The notes under the pieces are model-generated. The model was given only the letters and a program-made list of their open reading frames with translations. It did not search any database and had not been told where the DNA came from. A DNA stretch of 64,000 nt from JAOTVV01 sp039591075 (GTDB lineage Bacteria > Gemmatimonadota > Gemmatimonadetes > Gemmatimonadales > GWC2-71-9), in assembly GCA_039591075.1 (NCBI GenBank), contig JBDHEI010000007.1:1-64000 (forward strand), given 5' to 3'. Positions 16,687 to 25,466 of the stretch are shown piece after piece (within the stretch, counting starts at the first letter, position 1; the number at the start of each line of letters is the position of its first letter). The position numbers and the translations under genes were made by a program.

Positions 16687-17973
16687 CTAAAAGAGGCGGC
16701 GGCCAAGGATCGCCTCGAGACCGGAAAGGGCCAGCCGCGTTCCGTACCGCGCCTGCACCAGCCCTGCTTCCGCCTCCGACAGGCTGACCTGAGCCGTGAT
16801 GAGTTCGATGATAGTCGTTGCCCCCGCGCGGTACCGTTCCTGCCGGACGCGCAGGTTTTCGTGTGCGACGACGACGGCCTGCGCAGCAAGCTCGGAGGTG
16901 GCACGCGCCGCTTCATAGGCTTCGTACGCTTCCACCACGTCTCGGCGGAGTGCCAGTTTGATGTCGGCACGAAATGCCCGTGCCACCTCACGCGTAGTGG
17001 TCGCCCGCGAGAGCGCGATCTCCCGCTGCGCGCCGTTCCAAATTGGGAAACTCACCGCCACGCCGATCGACGATCGTGTCACGGCGCTCGGGAAGAAGGT
17101 CTCGTCGGTCGCCGTGACGAGACCGAACAGATCGACCCGCGGCGCGTACGCACCGCGTGCCGAGCGCACGAGCGCCTCGGCAGCCCGTTGGGAGGCGCGG
17201 ACACCGGTCGCCTCCGGGCTCAGCTCCACCGCTTCCCGGATGGCATCGTCCAGGGTAAGGGGCAACGCCGGGGCGGTCAGTGTCACGTCGAGGACGGCAT
17301 CCACCGGGCCAGGCGCCCCGACCCGGCGGGCAAGCTGGTAACGCGCGACTGTGAGTCGAGCCTGCTGCCGGAGGAGGGCCACGCGTGCTTCCGTCAGCTC
17401 GAGCAGCAGCTGGAGTGAGTCCGTCTGCACGGCAGCGCCCGAAAGCACTCGGGCTCGCGCCACCGCCATCTGCTCCTGCGCCCGACGTACCCGCTCGGTG
17501 GCGACTCCCGTCAGCTCCCGCTGGGCAATCACGTCGTAGTAATCGGACTCGGTGAGGAGCGCCGTGGTGAACCGGGCTTCGAGCTCACCGGCACGCGCGC
17601 CTGCTAGCTCCGCTGAGGTGCGCTGGAGTTCCGCGACCTTGCTGAGGCCCGAGAAGAGGTTGAGCCGACCATCGAGCCGGGCATCGACGATCGTGGACGC
17701 TGGCTCGCCGGTCCCGATATTGAAGAACGCGCTCGAGTATTGGGTTGCCGAGAGCTGGGCGGTGACTGACGGCACGATAAAGGCCGCGATCGCCGCACGC
17801 CGTCCCCACGCCGCATCGGCAATTTGACGCACTGCCGACACGTAGTTGGGATCGAGCTGCGTAGCCCGCTCCAGCGCCTCGGCTAACGTGATGCGCGGGA
17901 GCGAGTCCTGAAGGCCCACCGGGAGTGGCGCCGGCAGTACCGTGAGATGGGCGACGGCAACCAGAAGCAACAT
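16687..17973 (-). CDS. TolC-family outer membrane efflux protein
   Basis: A 428-residue protein with a short hydrophobic signal and two repeated helical OEP domains. Typical pieces are ITLAEALERATQLDP at the start of the first repeat and TLDDAIREAVELSPE at the start of the second, with YRAGATTIIELITAQ near the C-terminus. It forms the outer-membrane channel of the efflux complex. The ATG at 17973 overlaps the RND stop by one base (TGATG), so translation is coupled; a TTG one codon earlier is not preferred. Confidence 0.92.
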   Translation of the reverse strand: MLLLVAVAHLTVLPAPLPVGLQDSLPRITLAEALERATQLDPNYVSAVRQIADAAWGRRAAIAAFIVPSVTAQLSATQYSSAFFNIGTGEPASTIVDARLDGRLNLFSGLSKVAELQRTSAELAGARAGELEARFTTALLTESDYYDVIAQRELTGVATERVRRAQEQMAVARARVLSGAAVQTDSLQLLLELTEARVALLRQQARLTVARYQLARRVGAPGPVDAVLDVTLTAPALPLTLDDAIREAVELSPEATGVRASQRAAEALVRSARGAYAPRVDLFGLVTATDETFFPSAVTRSSIGVAVSFPIWNGAQREIALSRATTTREVARAFRADIKLALRRDVVEAYEAYEAARATSELAAQAVVVAHENLRVRQERYRAGATTIIELITAQVSLSEAEAGLVQARYGTRLALSGLEAILGRRLF

Positions 17974-20900
17974 CAACGCGCCTCCGCCGTCGCGAGTTCG
18001 GGTGCCCGGCGCCGCAGGCTGATCCGTTCCTGGACGGCGTCGAGCAGGACGTACACGACAGGGACGAGGAACAGAGTCAGCAGCGTCGAGAAGATCATAC
18101 CGCCCACGATGGCATAACCCAGCGGCCGCCGGCTGGCCGATCCCGCCCCGAGACCGAGCGCGATCGGCATGGCGCCCATGATCGTGGCGACCGAGGTCAT
18201 GATGATCGGCCGCAGTCGGATTGCGCCCGACCGCAGCATGGCCTGTACGGCGTCGAGGCCGGTGCGCTTGAGTTGGTTGGCGTATTCCACCAAGAGAATG
18301 GAGTTCTTGGTCACCAGGCCGATCAGCAGGATCATGCCGATCTGGCTGAACAGGTTGAGCGTCGACCCGGTGATCAGCAGTGTCACGAGCGCGCCGGTTA
18401 CCGCCAGCGGCACCGCCAGGATCACGGTAAACGGATGCAGGAGCGACTCGAACTGTGCCGCGAGCACCATGAACACGACCACGAGTGCCAGGAGGAACGC
18501 GAAGTAGAGCGCATTGCCGCTCTCTTGCAGCTCCCGGCTCTCACCGGACAACGCGATGCTGCTGCCCGGTGGCAGGACCTCGTTGCCGGCAGCGTACAGC
18601 GAGTCCAGGGCCTCGCCCAGGGTGAAACCCGGTGAGAGGTTGCCGGTGAGGGTCGCCGAGCGCACCCGATTGAAGTGGCTCAGCTGACGCGGACCCACCC
18701 CCTCCTCGATGCGGGCCACGGCAGACAGCTGCACGAGTTGGCGATCGACGCCTCGCACGTACAGACTGGTCATGTCGCGTGGGGTCGCGCGCTCGGCCGG
18801 CGACAGCTGCGCTATGACGTAGTAGAGCTTGTTGGCGCGTGTGAACGTGCCGATCCGCTGGCCGCCGAGCATGGTCTGCAGCGTGCTCGAAATGTCGGAG
18901 ATCGCAACGCCGAGGTCTTCGGCACGATCGCGGTCGTAGGTGATCGTCAGCTCCGGTTTGTTGACCTTCAGGTCGGTATCGACATTGATCAGGCCGGTGA
19001 TCCCGCGGGCTCTAGCCATGAGACGGTCCATCCCGACCGCCAGCGAATCGAAGTCCGGATGCCGCACCACGAAGTTCACGGGATTGCCGAACCCCCCAAA
19101 GGCGGAGGGGTTGTTCGCAAAGGCGAAGATCCCCGGGATCCCGAAGAACGGCGGTTGGACCTCTCCGATGATCTCCTGCGACGACCGGTCCCGCTCCGAC
19201 CAGTCGGTGAGCCGGGCGAAGATGATGCCGCTGTTCACCCGGCCACCAAACCCGATGATGCTGAAGTACGCCTCGACGTCCTTCGTCTGCGCGAGAATCG
19301 CCTCGACGCGGCGTTGGTAGTCGTCGGTATACCCCAGTGAGGAACCCTCCGGCCCGATGGTGAACACGGTGAAGAAGCCACGATCATCCGGCGGGACGAA
19401 TTCGCGCTTGAGGTTCTGGAACACCCCGACGGCGACAACGACCGTCGCGACGCCACCGCTCACGATGAGCCAGCGGTGCCGCATGGCCCAGGCCAGTGCC
19501 AGGCCATACCAGTCCGTGATGTGCTGGAACGTCTGCTCGAACGCGTTGAACAGCCGACCGTGGGACTTGGGAACCCGCAGGATCTTGGCGCACAGCATGG
19601 GAGTGAGGGTGAGCGCAATGAAGCTCGAGATGACGACCGCACCGGCCATGGCCAGGGCGAACTCGTTGAACAGCCTGCCCGTCGTGCCCCGAAGGAAGGC
19701 CAGCGGTGAGAAGACGGCCACGAGCGCGATCGTCGTGGCGATCACCGCAAAGGCGATCTCGCTCGTCCCCCGCATCGCCGCCTGCTCCGGGGTCTCGCCC
19801 AGTGCTTCCTGGTGGCGATAGGCATTCTCCATCACGATGATGGCGTCGTCCACGACGATGCCGATCGACAGGATGAGTGCCAACAGCGTCAGGTTGTTGA
19901 TTGTGAACCCGAAGAAGTACATGAGACCAAACGCGGCCACGATGGAGGTCGGGATCGCGAGCCCGGGAATGATGGTGCCCTTTAGGTTGCGGAGAAACAC
20001 GAAGATGATCAGCACCACGAGAAAGCCGGCGAGCAGCAGGGTCTCTTGCGCTTCCTGGATGGAGCGTCTCACGAAGGTGGCACCGTCGAACGCCACCGAC
20101 AGCTCGACCCCGGCCGGCAGTGCGGCCTGGATGTTCGGCAGCTCGGTCCGGATCGCGTCCGATACCTCGATCAGGTTCGCCTTGGACTGTCGCACCACTC
20201 CGATGGCCACGGCGGTGACCCCGTTGAAGCGCAGGATGGCCCGGTCGTCCTCGGGCCCCAACTCCACCCTCGCCAGATCACGCAGGCGCACCAGCTGACC
20301 GTTCTGATTGGCGACCACCAGGTTTTGGAACTCCTCCGGGGTCTTGAGCTCGCCCAGCGACCGCACGGTGAATTCGCGTCGCGCCGACTCTATGCGCCCG
20401 GCCGGGATCTCCACGTTCCGGGTGCGAACGGCGGTCTGGACGTCCTGCACCGTGAGCCCACGCGAGGTGAGCGCTTCGGGATCGAGCCAGATGCGCATTG
20501 AGAAGCGGCGCTCTCCGAAGACCTGGGCGCGGCCAACGCCCGGAAGGGACTGAAGCCGCGTCTTCACCTCGCGATCTCCGAGATCGGACAGGTCGAGCAG
20601 GCTGTAGTTGGCACCGGAGAGCGCCAGCCAGAAGAACGGCTGCGCGTCGGCATCCTGCTTGCTCACCACCGGCTCCTCGATGTCCTGGGGCAAACGCCCC
20701 CGCACGCGCGACACCTTGTCCCGCACGTCTTGCGCCGACGCTTCGAGATCCCGGTCGAGCGTGAATTCGAGCGTGACGTTGCTGAATTGCTCCGCGCTCG
20801 CGCTGGTGAGGGTACGAAGCCCGGGGATGGTGCTCAACTCCTCCTCGAGGATGTCGGTCACGGTGGACTCGATCACGCGAGGGTTGGCGCCCCGAAGGAA

Positions 20901-21047
20901 GGTGCTGACGGAAACGATGGGAGGGTCGACGTCCGGGAACTCCCGGACCGGGAGCCGGGAGTAGGCGATCCCACCGAATAGAATCAGCGCGATGCTCACC
21001 ATGCTGGTGAGCACAGGCCGGCGGATCGAGGTGTCGGAGAGCTTCAC
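17973..21047 (-). CDS. RND-family multidrug efflux transporter (HAE-1, AcrB-like)
   Basis: A 1024-residue inner-membrane proton/drug antiporter with twelve membrane helices and two large periplasmic loops. The proton-relay pair Asp-Asp is present in GIVVDDAIIVMENAYRHQ (TM4) and the matching Lys in GLVTKNSILLVEYANQ (TM10), so it is an HAE-1 hydrophobe/amphiphile pump and not a heavy-metal type. The N-terminus MKLSDTSIRRPVLTSMVSIA is standard. It is the first gene of the operon RND-TolC-adaptor-ndh; this order, with the pump first, differs from the usual adaptor-first order. No local regulator gene is visible. Confidence 0.95.
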   Translation of the reverse strand: MKLSDTSIRRPVLTSMVSIALILFGGIAYSRLPVREFPDVDPPIVSVSTFLRGANPRVIESTVTDILEEELSTIPGLRTLTSASAEQFSNVTLEFTLDRDLEASAQDVRDKVSRVRGRLPQDIEEPVVSKQDADAQPFFWLALSGANYSLLDLSDLGDREVKTRLQSLPGVGRAQVFGERRFSMRIWLDPEALTSRGLTVQDVQTAVRTRNVEIPAGRIESARREFTVRSLGELKTPEEFQNLVVANQNGQLVRLRDLARVELGPEDDRAILRFNGVTAVAIGVVRQSKANLIEVSDAIRTELPNIQAALPAGVELSVAFDGATFVRRSIQEAQETLLLAGFLVVLIIFVFLRNLKGTIIPGLAIPTSIVAAFGLMYFFGFTINNLTLLALILSIGIVVDDAIIVMENAYRHQEALGETPEQAAMRGTSEIAFAVIATTIALVAVFSPLAFLRGTTGRLFNEFALAMAGAVVISSFIALTLTPMLCAKILRVPKSHGRLFNAFEQTFQHITDWYGLALAWAMRHRWLIVSGGVATVVVAVGVFQNLKREFVPPDDRGFFTVFTIGPEGSSLGYTDDYQRRVEAILAQTKDVEAYFSIIGFGGRVNSGIIFARLTDWSERDRSSQEIIGEVQPPFFGIPGIFAFANNPSAFGGFGNPVNFVVRHPDFDSLAVGMDRLMARARGITGLINVDTDLKVNKPELTITYDRDRAEDLGVAISDISSTLQTMLGGQRIGTFTRANKLYYVIAQLSPAERATPRDMTSLYVRGVDRQLVQLSAVARIEEGVGPRQLSHFNRVRSATLTGNLSPGFTLGEALDSLYAAGNEVLPPGSSIALSGESRELQESGNALYFAFLLALVVVFMVLAAQFESLLHPFTVILAVPLAVTGALVTLLITGSTLNLFSQIGMILLIGLVTKNSILLVEYANQLKRTGLDAVQAMLRSGAIRLRPIIMTSVATIMGAMPIALGLGAGSASRRPLGYAIVGGMIFSTLLTLFLVPVVYVLLDAVQERISLRRRAPELATAEAR

Positions 21048-21220
21048 GAGTGATGCCTCGGCATGGGTCTCGACATGTAACCCGACAACCTAGCGTTGGT
21101 TTTACCCGAGGGCTATCCCCGTATCGGTCGGCTCTCCCCAGACCGACCTCGCCTACCCCTGCACGGGGACGCATCTTCCTGACGCTCGGACCGAACGTCC
21201 CGCTCACACCGGAGTCGAGG

Positions 21221-22324
21221 ATGAAGATCCGCCGTATCACCGCGCATCAGGTCGACTTGCCCCTCCAAGAAGGGACGTACGCTTGGTCGGGTGGCAAAGC
21301 CGTTTCGGTGTTCGACAGCACCGTGGTCTGTATCGAGACGGATACGGGCATCACGGGTGTGGGCGAAGTGTGTCCGCTGGGACCAGCCTATCTCCCATCG
21401 TATCCGGAGGGTGTCAGGACTGGGCTCCGCACGCTGGCCCCCACACTGCTCGGCATGGACCCGACGCAGCTCGGCCCCCTCAATCGTGCCATGGATCACG
21501 CACTCAAGGGTCACGCCTACGTGAAGTCACCGATCGACATGGCATGCTGGGACATTCTGGGTCAGGCGACCGGGCAGTCCGTCTGTACGCTGCTCGGCGG
21601 GCGGCATGGGGCGGATTTCCCGCTCTACCGGGCCATCTCCCAAGCATCGGCCGAAACGATGGCTGAGCGGGTGGCGGGTTATCGTGCCGAGGGATACCGG
21701 CGGTTTCAGCTCAAGGTGGGAGGCGAGCCCGACGAGGATGTGGAGCGCATTCGGGCCGTCGCCAGTGTGCTGCGCCCGGGGGATATCTTGATTGCGGACG
21801 CCAATACGGGATGGCTCACGCACCAAGCGCTCCGCGTGGCCCGCACCGTTCGAGATCTCGACGTGTACATCGAGCAACCGTGCCGCACGTACGAGGAATG
21901 TCTCACCGTGCGTCGACACATCGACCAGCCGTTCGTGCTGGACGAGTCCATGGACGCACTCGAGCAGGTGGTGCGCGGCTGGGGTGACGGTGCCATGGAC
22001 GTGGTGAACGTGAAGATCAGCAAGCTCGGCGGACTCACGAGGGCGAGAGAGGTGCGTGACCTGTGCGTATCCCTGGGCATCGCCATGACCATCGAGGACA
22101 GTTGGGGGGGTGACGTCACTACGGCGGCCATCGCGCATTTGGCCCACTCCACGCCGCCGGAACTGCTCTTCACGGCGACGGACTTCAACAGCTACGTGAC
22201 CGTCACCGTGGCCGATGGGGCTCCCCGACGGGAGCAGGGTCGGCTGGCCGCCCCCGCGCGCCCCGGCCTGGGGATCACGACCCGGAGCGATGTGCTGGGC
22301 CCGCCCGTCCTGGACGTGCGGTAG
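21221..22324 (+). CDS. Mandelate racemase/muconate lactonizing enzyme-family protein
   Basis: A 367-residue enolase-superfamily enzyme. Catalytic-barrel landmarks are FQLKVGG (general-base Lys), the metal ligands in ADANTGW, IEQPC and LDES, and the second Lys in VKISKLGG. EDSWGGD follows. The single Lys in QLKVGG and the overall pattern recall the hydroxyproline-betaine epimerase/cis-3-hydroxy-L-proline dehydratase subgroup, but the substrate is inference. The ATG at 21221 follows GGAGTCGAGG; homology begins there. It diverges from the RND operon over a 173-bp gap in which I find no convincing operator. Its 3' end overlaps the convergent gene by 50 bp. Confidence 0.88.
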   Translation: MKIRRITAHQVDLPLQEGTYAWSGGKAVSVFDSTVVCIETDTGITGVGEVCPLGPAYLPSYPEGVRTGLRTLAPTLLGMDPTQLGPLNRAMDHALKGHAYVKSPIDMACWDILGQATGQSVCTLLGGRHGADFPLYRAISQASAETMAERVAGYRAEGYRRFQLKVGGEPDEDVERIRAVASVLRPGDILIADANTGWLTHQALRVARTVRDLDVYIEQPCRTYEECLTVRRHIDQPFVLDESMDALEQVVRGWGDGAMDVVNVKISKLGGLTRAREVRDLCVSLGIAMTIEDSWGGDVTTAAIAHLAHSTPPELLFTATDFNSYVTVTVADGAPRREQGRLAAPARPGLGITTRSDVLGPPVLDVR

Positions 22325-23720
22325 GGGTGCCCACCGAGGGCGACGCGATTTCCGGGACCGTGCCGTCCACCAGATACAACGTCCGCATGAACGCCTCGCA
22401 GTGGAACAACGTGCCCTCGAATAGGAGCCGCTGCCCGACCCTGGGGAGGAGGGCTTTGGTGAGTGCCTCGGGCAACCGCACGACGGCGCGCACCCGACGC
22501 GCGCCGTACGTATCCTCGGTTTCCGCAATTTCAAAGGTGGCCCGGGCACCCCGCTCTTTGCCGAAGACGTGATCGAACGGGTACGTGGTCACGCTGCGAA
22601 GCACGCCAGACCACAGCACCCGCCGACCCTCGAGGTGCTGGGTGAAACGATGCTCCATCTCATCGCCCATGAGTCGCGTGCCGAACAGGAGCTCAGTGGC
22701 GTCGCGAGGATGAACGGGCGCATCGTGGTGCGCGGGCTCGGTGGCTGCAGGCGGTGGTGGCGCAGCTGTGACTGATGTGGTGTCATCGTCAACGGGGCTC
22801 GTCGGCACATCGGGGGCCGGCGGGGTCTCGAGCACTGCGTGATCGGTGGCGATGTCCAGATGCACGGAGCTTTCCGCTGCATCTGGCACGTGCTCCGGTC
22901 GCGCCGCGATGCCGTCCACGTCGGCGTTCACAAGATCGGGTGTGTCGTCCCCGTTGCCTTCGGACAGGCGTGGAGGGATCCATCCGGGGTCGATCAGCTC
23001 GTCAAAGGAGAGTGACGGCGCTTCCTCGGATTCACCGGTGTCGACGAGCTCGGTCTCCATTGGGAGTCGCTTCGGCTCGGACCCATCCTGAGTGGATTCG
23101 TCGAGCGCCTCCAGCGGTCTCGTCTCGGGTTCGCGAGCCCATTGCTCGAGATCGCTGGCCATCCTCACCAGGCTTTGCACCTGTTCCACGATCCGTTCGC
23201 GACCATCGTCGATGCCTTCGGTCTCCCACGTGAGCGTGGTGTCATCGATGACAGCGTCGGGGAAGAAGGCGTAGAAATCGCGGAGCACTCGACGGCGTGC
23301 GGGGCCGAGCATACTGACCACGGCGTCGGTGTTGGTGGCTCGAATGACCAAGCGCTCCTCGAACTCGGCGTCCCCGAACGAGAGATCCCGCTTGCCGAGG
23401 AGTCGCTGAACGTTGGAGAAAACGGTCCGCTCTCGGATCCTGAGGCCCAGATGAAGCGAAACGCGGTAGACGATGCGGTAGCGGGTGTGGCGAGCGGAGT
23501 CTTCGCCTTTGGTGAAGGTCGACACCCTGACCGAACAGCCTCGCATCTGCCCGTGGATCGCGGGATAGTTGAAGAAATCACCCGGATCGCAGGCCAGCCC
23601 CAATGTCGTTGCTGCGGCGCCCCACGTGTCCCTGAGCGGCTTCCGGTTGCTGGCCTGGGCGGCCGCAGCGATACCAAGCCCGACCACGGCAATCAGGATC
23701 ACTACCGCGAACGTCTCCAC
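22275..23720 (-). CDS. Membrane-anchored protein of unknown function with C-terminal beta-domain
   Basis: A 481-residue protein that I do not recognise. The start is taken as a GTG at 23720, preceded by a GGGGG Shine-Dalgarno, so the protein opens directly with a membrane helix (VETFAVVILIAVVGLGIAAA). An alpha/beta region follows to about residue 200, then a low-complexity acidic and Pro/Thr-rich linker (about 215-365). The last 100 residues look like an OB-like or beta-barrel domain (RVLWSGVLRSVTTYPFDHVF, then VRAVVRLPEAL and GQRLLFEGTLFH). The segment VFSNVQRLLGKRDLSFGD resembles uncharacterised bacterial membrane proteins only loosely. It overlaps the convergent enolase-superfamily gene by 50 bp. 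Confidence 0.75.
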   Translation of the reverse strand: METFAVVILIAVVGLGIAAAAQASNRKPLRDTWGAAATTLGLACDPGDFFNYPAIHGQMRGCSVRVSTFTKGEDSARHTRYRIVYRVSLHLGLRIRERTVFSNVQRLLGKRDLSFGDAEFEERLVIRATNTDAVVSMLGPARRRVLRDFYAFFPDAVIDDTTLTWETEGIDDGRERIVEQVQSLVRMASDLEQWAREPETRPLEALDESTQDGSEPKRLPMETELVDTGESEEAPSLSFDELIDPGWIPPRLSEGNGDDTPDLVNADVDGIAARPEHVPDAAESSVHLDIATDHAVLETPPAPDVPTSPVDDDTTSVTAAPPPPAATEPAHHDAPVHPRDATELLFGTRLMGDEMEHRFTQHLEGRRVLWSGVLRSVTTYPFDHVFGKERGARATFEIAETEDTYGARRVRAVVRLPEALTKALLPRVGQRLLFEGTLFHCEAFMRTLYLVDGTVPEIASPSVGTPTARPGRAGPAHRSGS

Positions 23721-23835
23721 GCATCCCCCACTCGATCTCTCGGCAAATCTACGGCCTGAGGGCGGTGGCGGGCCAATACGCCGATAGCTATCATTCGTAG
23801 TCGTGCCCTTGCCGCCGAACGTCGAGTTCGAACCG

Positions 23836-24918
23836 ATGACCACTGGTAACCCCGACATTCACAGCACCGACTGGAACGCCCTGGTCGCGCCCTATAAGCA
23901 GCCCAACCCCTGGCGCGCAGCGGTCCAGCTGGCTACGACCGCACTCCCGCTCGCCGCCATGTGGCTCCTCATGCTCTGGAGTCTGGACCGCGGCTACTGG
24001 CTGACCCTCGTCCTGTCACTGCCGGCGGCGCTGCTGGTGGTGCGGATGTTCATGTTTCAGCACGATTGCGGCCACGGCGCCTTCTTCAGGTCCCGGCGCC
24101 TCAACAACCTGGTCGGTGCCACCATCGGCGTGCTGACGCTCGTCCCGTACCGCTACTGGCGAAAAACCCACGCCATGCACCATGCCGGCTCCGGGAATCT
24201 CGAGCAGCGTGGGATCGGAGACATCACAACGCTCACGGTGCAGGAGTATTTGGGCCTCCCGCGACTGAGACGGTTCTTCTACCGGCTGTATCGCCATCCC
24301 GCAGTGATGTTGGTGATCGGCCCCGCGTACCAGTTCATCTTGAAGCACCGGTTTCCGTTCGACCTGCCGCGCACCTGGAAGCGCGAGTGGCGAAGCGTGC
24401 ACGGCACCAATCTCGCGCTCCTCGCGGTGGTGACGGCCATGTGGCTGCTGGTCGGGATCGACCGGTTTCTACTCGTGCAGCTCCCCATTACGCTGATCGC
24501 CGGATCGATCGGTGTCTTCCTCTTCTATGCGCAGCATCAGTACGAGGACACGTACTGGCGTTACCGAGAGGAGTGGAACTACTACGAGGCGGGCCTCGAA
24601 GGCAGCTCGCATTTCGTGCTGCCGAGAACATTGCAGTGGTTGACGGCCAACATCGGTTTGCACCACATCCACCACGTCTGCAGCCAAATCCCCAACTACC
24701 GGCTGCAGCGCTGCTACGACGAGAACCCCGAATTTCACGGGGTCACTCGCCTCACCGCGCTGCAGAGCCTCAAGACGTTGGGGATGACCCTGTGGGACGA
24801 GGATGCGCGACGCCTGGTCGGATTCCGGCAGCTCCGCGCCATCCGACAACGCATGGCAGTAGCTGGGAGCCCCATCAAGCCCACCAAACCGGAGGCGGTG
24901 CCACCCACTTGGCGCTGA
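23836..24918 (+). CDS. Membrane fatty acid desaturase
   Basis: A 360-residue integral-membrane di-iron desaturase. The three His boxes are HDCGHG, HAMHH and HHIHH, arranged as in omega-6/delta-12-type acyl desaturases, with hydrophobic segments between them. It introduces a double bond into membrane-lipid acyl chains, using oxygen. The ATG at 23836 is preferred; a GTG at 23803 is in frame and neither has a strong Shine-Dalgarno. It runs divergently from the unknown membrane protein upstream and converges with the small gene at 24937. Confidence 0.92.
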   Translation: MTTGNPDIHSTDWNALVAPYKQPNPWRAAVQLATTALPLAAMWLLMLWSLDRGYWLTLVLSLPAALLVVRMFMFQHDCGHGAFFRSRRLNNLVGATIGVLTLVPYRYWRKTHAMHHAGSGNLEQRGIGDITTLTVQEYLGLPRLRRFFYRLYRHPAVMLVIGPAYQFILKHRFPFDLPRTWKREWRSVHGTNLALLAVVTAMWLLVGIDRFLLVQLPITLIAGSIGVFLFYAQHQYEDTYWRYREEWNYYEAGLEGSSHFVLPRTLQWLTANIGLHHIHHVCSQIPNYRLQRCYDENPEFHGVTRLTALQSLKTLGMTLWDEDARRLVGFRQLRAIRQRMAVAGSPIKPTKPEAVPPTWR

Positions 24919-24936
24919 GCAGGGCCCCCGCTCCCG

Positions 24937-25362
24937 TCAGTTCTTCAATGCCTCCAGCCGGCGTCGTATCTCCGCGATCCGATCCGTCGCTTCGGGGAAC
25001 CCGCTCGGAAGGATGGCGTCCGGCGCGAGCAGGCCGTAGAGGCGGAGGGCCTTGTCGAAGCTGAGGCGCGCCTCCTCGGGCCGATCGTCCAGCGCCGATT
25101 CCAGACCGTCCAGGTAGAGGGTCTCCGCCACCAGCCATCCGCGTGCCGGCTCGAGTTCACCCGTCGGAGCCACCATCTGCTCGAGCGTCGCGGCATCCGC
25201 GAGCTTGGCCAGTGAGAGGTCGAAGCCCACGCCTTGCAGCACCGACTCCAGCTCCTGGCGCACCTGAGCGGGTGCCACCGTCCGCTTCAGGATGATCGCG
25301 TGCAGCCGGATCAGGATCATCCCCATTTGTTCAATCATCCGCATGATGTAGTCGCGTTGCAC
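24937..25362 (-). CDS. Small DUF6483-like helical protein
   Basis: A 141-residue mostly helical protein. The GTG start at 25362 has GGAGGT 10 nt upstream and gives the N-terminus VQRDYIMRMIEQMGMILIRL, which resembles the opening of the DUF6483 family (QRDYILRLIEQ-like). The rest has TPR-like character (YLDGLESALDDRPEEARLSF, DKALRLYGLL). No catalytic motif is seen. It diverges from the kinase gene at 25467 with 104 bp between them. Confidence 0.65.
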   Translation of the reverse strand: MQRDYIMRMIEQMGMILIRLHAIILKRTVAPAQVRQELESVLQGVGFDLSLAKLADAATLEQMVAPTGELEPARGWLVAETLYLDGLESALDDRPEEARLSFDKALRLYGLLAPDAILPSGFPEATDRIAEIRRRLEALKN

Positions 25363-25466
25363 CCTGCTCGTTACCTCCGCCGGTCTCGAGGGCATCCACC
25401 AGCACCGGTCCGAGTGCATGGCGCGGCTCGGTCGACCCGATGAACCCCTCACCGTAGTTTACCTCT

